Shown here one piece after another: positions 7,856 through 11,953 of a DNA stretch of 11,953 nt. Source of the DNA: Brugia malayi (Eukaryota; Nematoda; Chromadorea; Rhabditida; Onchocercidae); assembly GCF_000002995.4 (NCBI RefSeq), contig NW_025062424.1:1-11953 (forward strand), written 5' to 3'. A program made the position numbers and the translations under genes. Position 1 is the stretch's first letter; each line of letters begins with the position of its first letter. The notes under the pieces are model-generated. The model saw only the letters and a list, made by a program, of their open reading frames with translations, did no database searches and had not been told where the DNA came from.

Positions 7856-8312
7856 CTCTAATGGAAGGATATCGCAGGTTATCATTACTCATTTTTAATT
7901 CTTCATTAGCATCTCTCCAGAAACTCCTATATGTGTCCATATCTGAGCTAAGTGATAACTCCAAATTAGTGTGGCCAAAGGGATCATAGATATCGGAAAA
8001 GCCAAGATGAGGAGAATTTGTGATCTGATTAGTTTCAGATTTCGATTCTTCACTTCTTACATCCTCAGCTTCACTCAGCTGAGCGAAATCAATGAACTGC
8101 GAAGGATCCAACGGAAATTCTGAGCTAAATAATGGCTCAAAATTGAGGTAATCGAGAAATCCAAAAGTATTTGAGATGCCAGAATAAGTATTATTTGTAA
8201 TAACTTCATTAGCAGTATCGAAATTAGGTAGATGGAAAGTTTCATTATCAGAAGCGATGCATAGTAGAAGATTGAACCAAATGATTGCTGTCATAAATAT
8301 ATTGAAGAACAT
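7856..8312 (-). CDS. Gene B, exon 1 (signal peptide and acidic region)
   Basis: The first ATG in frame is at 8312 in a favourable cacc-ATG context, also conserved in A and C. The open frame upstream of it has no ATG. Residues 1-21 (MFFNIFMTAIIWFNLLLCIAS) form a short hydrophobic segment typical of a cleavable signal peptide, followed at once by DNET, an N-glycosylation sequon; NNT is a second one. Then comes an acidic, Phe/Leu-spaced stretch (FEPLFSSEFPLDPSQFIDF) that resembles transcription activation regions. The donor ag|gtgaga at 7855 ends exon 1 in phase 1; intron 1 is 63 nt (7855-7793). No further membrane segment is visible. Combined with the fingers, the product is either a secreted zinc-finger protein or one whose N-terminus only looks secretory. 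Confidence 0.8.
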
Positions 8313-8630
8313 GGTGAAACACACAATTTTGTGAGATGACAGAAATGCTCAAATGGAAGCTTTTTATTTCAGATTGCTTGGATTTAAAGATCAAAGGTTT
8401 TTAATCGTTGTGAAAAGTTAAACACCAAAGGTGAAACAGTTTCAAATCCTCATTGTTTTTAATATTTTTTCCCTTTCATTCTGCTTTCCTCTCCACCATT
8501 TGTGGTTTAAAAGTTTATAAATGTTCTTTTGAAACTCGATGGAAGTGCTGCAGTAGCGTGTTCTACCATTTCAGTAATACGTGTACACTGGGTGACATCG
8601 TGAGATATGGGATTTTGATGCATTTAATAA
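8313..8630 (-). promoter_or_regulatory. 5' flank and presumed promoter of gene B
   Basis: Conserved with A's flank in inverted orientation. It includes GTGTACAC at 8581-8588 and a TATA-like tttataaa at 8514-8521, about 200 nt before the ATG. It points away from C, so B and C are divergent across the palindrome spacer. Function is inferred. Confidence 0.4.
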
Positions 8631-8631
8631 A

Positions 8632-8652
8632 ATGGTTTGTTATACAAACCAT
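8632..8652. repeat. Short perfect hairpin at the palindrome centre
   Basis: ATGGTTTGT and ACAAACCAT form a 9-bp perfect stem around a TAT loop. It arises where the minisatellite core is followed by its own reverse complement. It lies just at the inner end of the left palindrome arm. Confidence 0.85.
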
Positions 8653-8654
8653 AT

Positions 8655-8710
8655 ACATTTAATAAAATGGTTTGTTATCAATACATTTAATAAAATGGTT
8701 TGTTATCAAT
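8655..8710. repeat. 28-bp tandem minisatellite, two exact units
   Basis: Two identical 28-bp units (8655-8682 and 8683-8710) contain aataaaatggtttgttat. A further partial unit lies at 8622-8643. This is the same core and period as at 179-234. The last unit runs straight into the X-block copy. Confidence 0.9.
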
Positions 8711-8935
8711 GACATTTAATTCCAGCTATTCATTAGTTTCCTTTATGCAAATGTCAACCAAACTTTTTTTTTTGAAATTTGCTCCATCCTTTCAAATATC
8801 AAATACCGCTTCAGCTTATGTTGAAATTTTTTTTATAATAGTAGGAATAGTTATGGATGTATGTCAATAAGCAATATTTATCAAATTTCAAGTGATCCAA
8901 TGAAGTTCTATCAGTGATATTATTAGTGATATGTA
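8707..8935. repeat. Block X, partial direct copy upstream of gene C
   Basis: Matches 4195-4423 in the same orientation (offset 4512) and continues without a break into C's 5' flank. It starts abruptly within block X, at the end of the minisatellite, so that joint is a rearrangement point. It occupies most of the palindrome spacer, and B has no equivalent. Confidence 0.85.
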
Positions 8936-9207
8936 TTTTATTAAATGCATCAGAATACCATTTCTTGTGGTGTCACCCAGTGTACATGTATTACTGAAAT
9001 GGTAGAACACGCTACTGCAGCACTTCCATCGAGTTTCAAAAGAACATTTACAGACTTCATAAACTACCAATGGTGGAGAAGAAAGCGAGAATGAAAGGGA
9101 AAAAATATTAAAACAACTGTTTCACCTTTGGTCTTTAATTCCAAGCAATCTGAAATAAAAAGCTTCCATTTGAGCATTTCTGTCATCTCACAAAATTGTG
9201 TTTCACC
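8936..9207 (+). promoter_or_regulatory. 5' flank and presumed promoter of gene C
   Basis: Homologous to A's and B's flanks but shorter. Two deletions near 9113-9145 remove segments present in A around 4600-4670, one of them bounded by short cctttg-type repeats. The TATA-like element is also degraded (acatttacagacttc near 9045-9058). C may therefore be expressed differently from B; that is an inference. Confidence 0.35.
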
Positions 9208-9619
9208 ATGTTCTTCAATAAATTTATGACACCCATCACTTGGTTCAATCTTCTACTATGCATCGCTTCTGATAATGAAACTTCCAATCTACCTAATATC
9301 GACCCTTTTTCTGGCATCTCAGATAGCCTTGATATCTTCGATTACAACAATTTTGAGCCATTGTTTAGCTCAGAATTTCCGTTGGATCCTTCGCAGTTCA
9401 TTGATTTCGCTCAGTTGAGTGAAACTGAGAATATAAGAAGTGAAGAATCGGGATCTGAAACTAATCAGATCACAAATTCTCCTCATCCTGGCTTCTCCGA
9501 TATCTATGGCCACACTAATTTGGAGTTATCAGATATGGACTCATATAGGAATCTGTGGAGAGATGCTAATGAAGAATTAAAAACGAGTGATGATAACGTG
9601 CGATATCCTTCCATTATAG
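9208..9619 (+). CDS. Gene C, exon 1 (signal peptide and acidic region)
   Basis: ATG 9208 is in the conserved cacc-ATG context. Residues 1-21 (MFFNKFMTPITWFNLLLCIAS) form the signal-peptide-like segment, followed by DNETS with a sequon at N23. The acidic Phe/Leu-rich stretch FEPLFSSEFPLDPSQFIDF is identical to B's. Compared with B, this exon lacks segments equivalent to TANEVITNNT and a DPF and SLS stretch. All are in-frame deletions, so coding constraint was maintained: 412 nt against 457. The donor atag|gtgaga at 9620 is phase 1 and intron 1 is 64 nt. With exon 2 and the first finger exon it makes a 307-residue protein. No known family is recognised for this N-terminus. Confidence 0.82.
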
Positions 9620-9683
9620 GTGAGACTTTTGCTTTAGATATATGAAAAGATAAACACAACTTCTTGTAATTTGAGTTATTTAG

Positions 9684-9923
9684 ATGCTCAGAATGAAACT
9701 TCTTCCTCACTTAATCTCAACAGCGATGATATTATCACATATATGCACTTACCTGGCTCACAACAAAATGCCGTTCCGATTTATTTTCACCAGCTTACTC
9801 TTTCCTCAGATAACACTTCCAGTCAAAGTGCAACTGCTGAACAGAGCAACATCGACAATAAGCATTCAGATTACTTGAATATCCTCGATTACAAGGAAAA
9901 TGCCTATAAAGAATCAGAAACAG
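9684..9923 (+). CDS. Gene C, exon 2 (acidic Ser/Asn-rich region)
   Basis: The acceptor is ttatttag|AT (9681-9683 is tag) and the donor is acag|gtaatg at 9924, phase 1 at both ends. The 240 nt encode residues 138-217. The content is like B's exon 2, but with extra PIY and changes such as NAVPIY for SAI, TLSSDN for ALSSDD, and KHSDY for KYSDY. The last part of the exon, from the region matching A 5436 onward, is identical to copy A at the DNA level. An open frame overlapping in +1 is a shadow and is not supported. Confidence 0.82.
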
Positions 9924-10189
9924 GTAATGACACATTGCATAACAACTTTTCGTTCTAATTGTTCTTTGCTTTCATTATTCGCATGAAATTGAAGAGGTGA
10001 CATTCAAAGTATGACTTTGGCTTCAAAATATGAGAAGGTAAGTAAAGAACTACCTTTTACCTAAGTTATTCAAAATGCAATGTGATATTTTTTTATAGCG
10101 ATGATATTTATATGATTTCTCACATTATTTAAGTGCCAAATGGTGTAATGGACTACTGATTGCAAAATGCTTTGACAAGAATTTTTCAG
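9924..10189 (+). other. Intron 2 of gene C with a cryptic 41-nt exon-like segment
   Basis: Identical to A's intron 2 across its whole length. The 41-nt segment 9997-10037, flanked by gaagag and gtaagt, is preserved. Its inclusion would shift the frame ahead of every finger exon. Other candidate acceptors in the intron (ttttatag near 10098, ttaag near 10132) lead into stops or the wrong phase. The natural acceptor is ttttcag at 10183-10189. Confidence 0.5.
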
Positions 10190-10461
10190 ATAAGAAAAAT
10201 TATACTTGTCATTATCGCGGGTGTACTGTGACCACGAAAAATCACAAAGAATATCTAACACATAGGAAAACACACAGTCAGCCCTTCATCTATGAATGCA
10301 AAGTGTCCGGTTGTGGGCGAATATTTGACCATGAATCATCATTTTACAATCACATACAGACGCATGAACCTCGTCCTCAGTGCAAGGATTGTGGCAAATT
10401 CCTCGTCAATAGGAATGCACTGCGTAAACACGAGTGGCTCTGCCAAAAAAAATCTCGTTAG
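10190..10461 (+). CDS. Gene C, first alternative terminal exon, intact three zinc fingers
   Basis: Acceptor atttttcag|AT, phase 1; TAG at 10459-10461; 272 nt, the same length as B's intact cassette. Finger 1 is C224-C229-H242-H246 and finger 2 is C254-C259-H272-H276 (both C-X4-C-X12-H-X3-H). Finger 3 is C282-C285-H298-C302 (C2HC). Linkers are SQPFIYE and EPRPQ, and the tail is QKKSR. Finger 1 lacks the usual Phe at the fourth position after the second Cys; fingers 2 and 3 keep it or nearly so. Candidate base-contact residues (-1,2,3,6) are N,K,E,T / H,S,S,N / N,N,A,K. It is the nearest cassette to exon 2 and the only one in C with all ligands in frame. The product would be a nucleic-acid-binding protein if it reaches a nucleus. 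Confidence 0.82.
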
Positions 10462-10738
10462 TTTGTAAATTTAACAGAACACATATATCAACCTGAAATG
10501 GAATACGCATAAAATGTGCTATGATTTGTGAGCGATGAGACAAATGAAAACTTACAAAACAAACGAAAAACTTACAATTACACTTTTTGTTCAATTATAA
10601 GTGAAGATAATTGTACAGCTTTTGTGATCTAAATTATTTGAAACGAGATGTGTAAGATTATTTCATAGCAACGATGTTTTTATGGTTTATCAGAATACTT
10701 AATTAGCTGCTAAACTCCATAATAAAATATCAATTCAG
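10462..10738 (+). other. Spacer between C finger exons 1 and 2, with AATAAA
   Basis: This holds the 3' flank of the first cassette: the repeated motif gtttgtaaatttaacagaa, then acctgaaatggaat. It also holds the intron upstream of the second. AATAAA at 10721-10726 lies about 15 nt before the second acceptor. It could serve as the polyadenylation signal for the first terminal exon, about 265 nt after its stop. A shared ttatttgaaa.gagatgtg block recurs in the next spacer. Confidence 0.45.
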
Positions 10739-11009
10739 ACGAACAAAGGTATGAATGCCTTTATCCGGATGTGCTATGGTCACGAAAAGTCGTAACGAAT
10801 ATATAACACATAGGAAAACACACGGTCAGCCCTTCATCTATGAATGCAGAGTGGCCGGTTGTGGGCGAATATTCAACCATGATTCAACACTTCATACTCA
10901 CAAGCAAACGCATGAATCTAATCCTCAGTGCGAGTGTTGCGGCAAATTCTTCAGTAGCATAAATGCACTATTTAGACATAGGAAACTCTGCCAAATAAAA
11001 TCTCGTTAG
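10739..11009 (+). pseudogene. Gene C, second zinc-finger exon with one-base frameshift
   Basis: The acceptor is caattcag|AC, phase 1. The frame runs DEQRYECLYP, then breaks because the expected cccgga reads ccgga near 10764-10768, one C short of the homologous B exon (6388-6294). From there on, finger 1's remaining part, finger 2 (CRVAGCGRIFNHDSTLHTH) and finger 3 (CECCGKFFSSINALFRHRKLC, C2HC) are perfectly open to a stop at 11007-11009 after QIKSR. The exon is 271 nt instead of 272. A single sequencing error would explain this; otherwise the cassette is recently dead. The ATG at 10755 lies in the downstream frame, but nothing suggests it is a real start. Confidence 0.7.
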
Positions 11010-11215
11010 TTTGAAAATTTAAAAGAATTTTAGAAGTATATGACAGCTTGAAATAGAATGCATGTACAAGAAAAAACACACAGAAAATTTGGCTTCTAGG
11101 ATGAAAATTATTTGAAATGAGATGTGCTAAGGAGTGATAATCAGATTACATAATTAGTTGCCAAACATTGTAACAGAATGGCATTGCAAAAACAAATATT
11201 ATAAGAGTTTTTTAG
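11010..11215 (+). other. Spacer between C finger exons 2 and 3
   Basis: Homologous to B's 6960-7190 in mirror orientation. It contains the conserved post-stop flank and the intron leading to agagttttttag at 11213-11215. No open frame or RNA gene is seen. Confidence 0.5.
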
Positions 11216-11526
11216 GTGGAAAAAGCTACGAATGCCTCTATCCCGGGTGTGCTGTAATTGCGACAAGTCGCAAGGAATATATAACACATAGGAAAGCACA
11301 CGGTCAGCCCTTCATCTATGAATGCAGAGCGCCCAGTTGTGGGCAAATATTCGACCATGGTTCATCATTTCGCTACCATAAGCAAACGCATGAATCTCGT
11401 CCTCAATGCAAGGGATGTGACAAATTCTTCACCAACAGGAATGGACTGCAAAAACACAAAAGATCTGCCAAAAAAATCTCGTTAGTTTATAAATTTAGCA
11501 GAATTTTAATAGATATATCAGCCTGA
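11216..11526 (+). CDS. Gene C, third zinc-finger exon, last finger altered
   Basis: Acceptor gagttttttag|GT, phase 1, entry GGKSYEC as in B's intact cassette. Finger 1 (CLYPGC...H-X3-H) and finger 2 (CRAPSCGQIFDHGSSFRYH...) are complete. Finger 3 starts CKGCDKFFTNRNGLQKH, then small deletions turn the expected ...LCQKKSR end into RSAKKISLVYKF. The fourth zinc ligand is lost and the frame runs on to a stop at 11524-11526. The family stop would be at 11483-11485. The A-run here is seven long against eight in the first cassette, so sequencing error is possible. As written, it would encode two working fingers and an altered tail. Position-6 residues are T and Y for fingers 1 and 2. Whether it is used by splicing is unknown. 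Confidence 0.65.
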
Positions 11527-11866
11527 AATAGACTGCATGTAAAATTGTTGCGAAGCATTTGTGGCCACAGAGTCACAATACAAATTTGTTTAATGCGCTC
11601 ATTAGATACTGTGTATTTTCATATCGTTTTCTCAATGTAGCAACTTTTCATGACCTAAGAATCAACTTCTTAAAAAAGGTTTTGACAGTGGTGACAGTGA
11701 CGTTTCAATATACACAACAAACATTGAAAATATTAGCAAGTAATGATATTCCATCACTCTTGACAAATTTTAACCTTGTTTTTTCTAATTCATGAAAGTA
11801 TGGCAGAAAACATATCATTTCATCTATAAAGCCAAGCTGCGATGAACTTGCTAATCATTTCTTTTT
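11486..11866. other. Distal flank of the finger array, mirrored at 5996-6293
   Basis: This follows the last finger cassette in both palindrome arms. Many single-base indels separate the two copies, so the overlapping open frames here (such as 11559-11795) are not coding. The first part is the shared cassette 3' flank (cagaattttaatagatat, gcctgaaatag). An extra segment of about 77 bp, 11574-11650, is absent from the other arm. Confidence 0.6.
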
Positions 11867-11953
11867 GCGTTACAAAACAAGTAAAAATTTCGTTCCAGAA
11901 AATGTGAACACAATTGGGCATTCTTTCGCAAAATAAGAAAAGAGCGCAGCAAA

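Larger units (their letters stand above)
5996..8630. repeat. Left arm of the B/C palindrome
   Basis: This arm is the reverse complement of 8936-11866, with indels. It carries gene B and its 5' and 3' flanks. Correspondences are: 5996-6293 with 11486-11866; the finger exon 6958-6687 with 11216-11485; spacer 6960-7190 with 11010-11215; exons 1 and 2 and the 5' flank with those of C. The outer edge abuts gene A at about 5993-5996. The arms differ by substitutions and several deletions, so the palindrome is imperfect. Confidence 0.85.
8936..11866. repeat. Right arm of the B/C palindrome
   Basis: Mirror of 5996-8630. It is longer mainly because C keeps full-length intron 2, three near-full-length finger exons and an extra segment of about 77 bp at 11574-11650. 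Within the window the homology ends at about 11866. Confidence 0.85.

Noticed and set aside
8453..8662. Cysteine-rich open frame shared in the 5' flanks of B and C (also 8888-9070 on the minus strand)
   Set aside because: It runs antisense to the promoter regions, is broken by one-base indels in copy A, and its ends differ completely between copies. Conservation is explained by duplication.
1..11953. tRNA, rRNA or transposase genes
   Set aside because: I looked for cloverleaf-like or conserved rRNA segments and transposase motifs and saw none. The repeats lack a recognisable protein.

Overview
This is AT-rich eukaryotic DNA, probably from an invertebrate animal. The evidence is roughly 70% A+T, compact 63-64 nt introns with GT..AG borders (acceptors such as tttag and ttttcag), C2H2 zinc-finger exons, and no bacterial operon or ribosome-binding-site logic. 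A nematode fits the intron style, but the sequence does not prove any particular group, and I could not recognise the gene by name.

Left part (1 to about 4420): no convincing gene. It is a mosaic of inverted and direct repeats. Block Y (1-168 / 3795-3961), block X (about 220-687 / 3962-4420) and block Z (about 697-1090 / 2165-2550) each occur in opposite orientations. There are also diverged or partial extra copies and a 28-bp-period minisatellite. A patch of about 120 bp near 2821-2940 is clearly less AT-rich but has no assignable product.

Right part (about 4421 to 11866): three copies of one zinc-finger gene, called A, B and C here. A (+, 4743-6004) is broken. B (-, 8312 down to 6294) and C (+, 9208 to 11526) are divergent and form the arms of a large imperfect palindrome (about 5996-8630 and 8936-11866) around a spacer of about 305 bp. 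Each gene has two shared 5' exons. Exon 1 encodes a secretion-type signal peptide and an acidic, Ser/Asn-rich region; exon 2 encodes more acidic, Ser-rich sequence. Every junction is phase 1. In B and C these exons are followed by three tandem zinc-finger exons. Each finger exon has its own phase-1 acceptor, three fingers (two C2H2 and one C2HC), its own stop after a basic ...KSR tail, and a conserved 3' flank. This is the layout of alternative terminal exons, a common N-terminus joined to one of several finger cassettes.

Each palindrome arm keeps exactly one cassette whose three fingers are all intact: the third-region exon 6958-6687 in B and the first exon 10190-10461 in C. The others carry frameshifts, deletions or chimeric joins. 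Copy A looks like B in its 5' half and like C from late exon 2 onward, with 328 nt of perfect identity to C across intron 2. Its last finger is cut off where the palindrome begins. The whole cluster looks like an actively recombining amplicon that shuffles and diversifies finger cassettes. Expression, splicing and the organism cannot be determined from the sequence alone.
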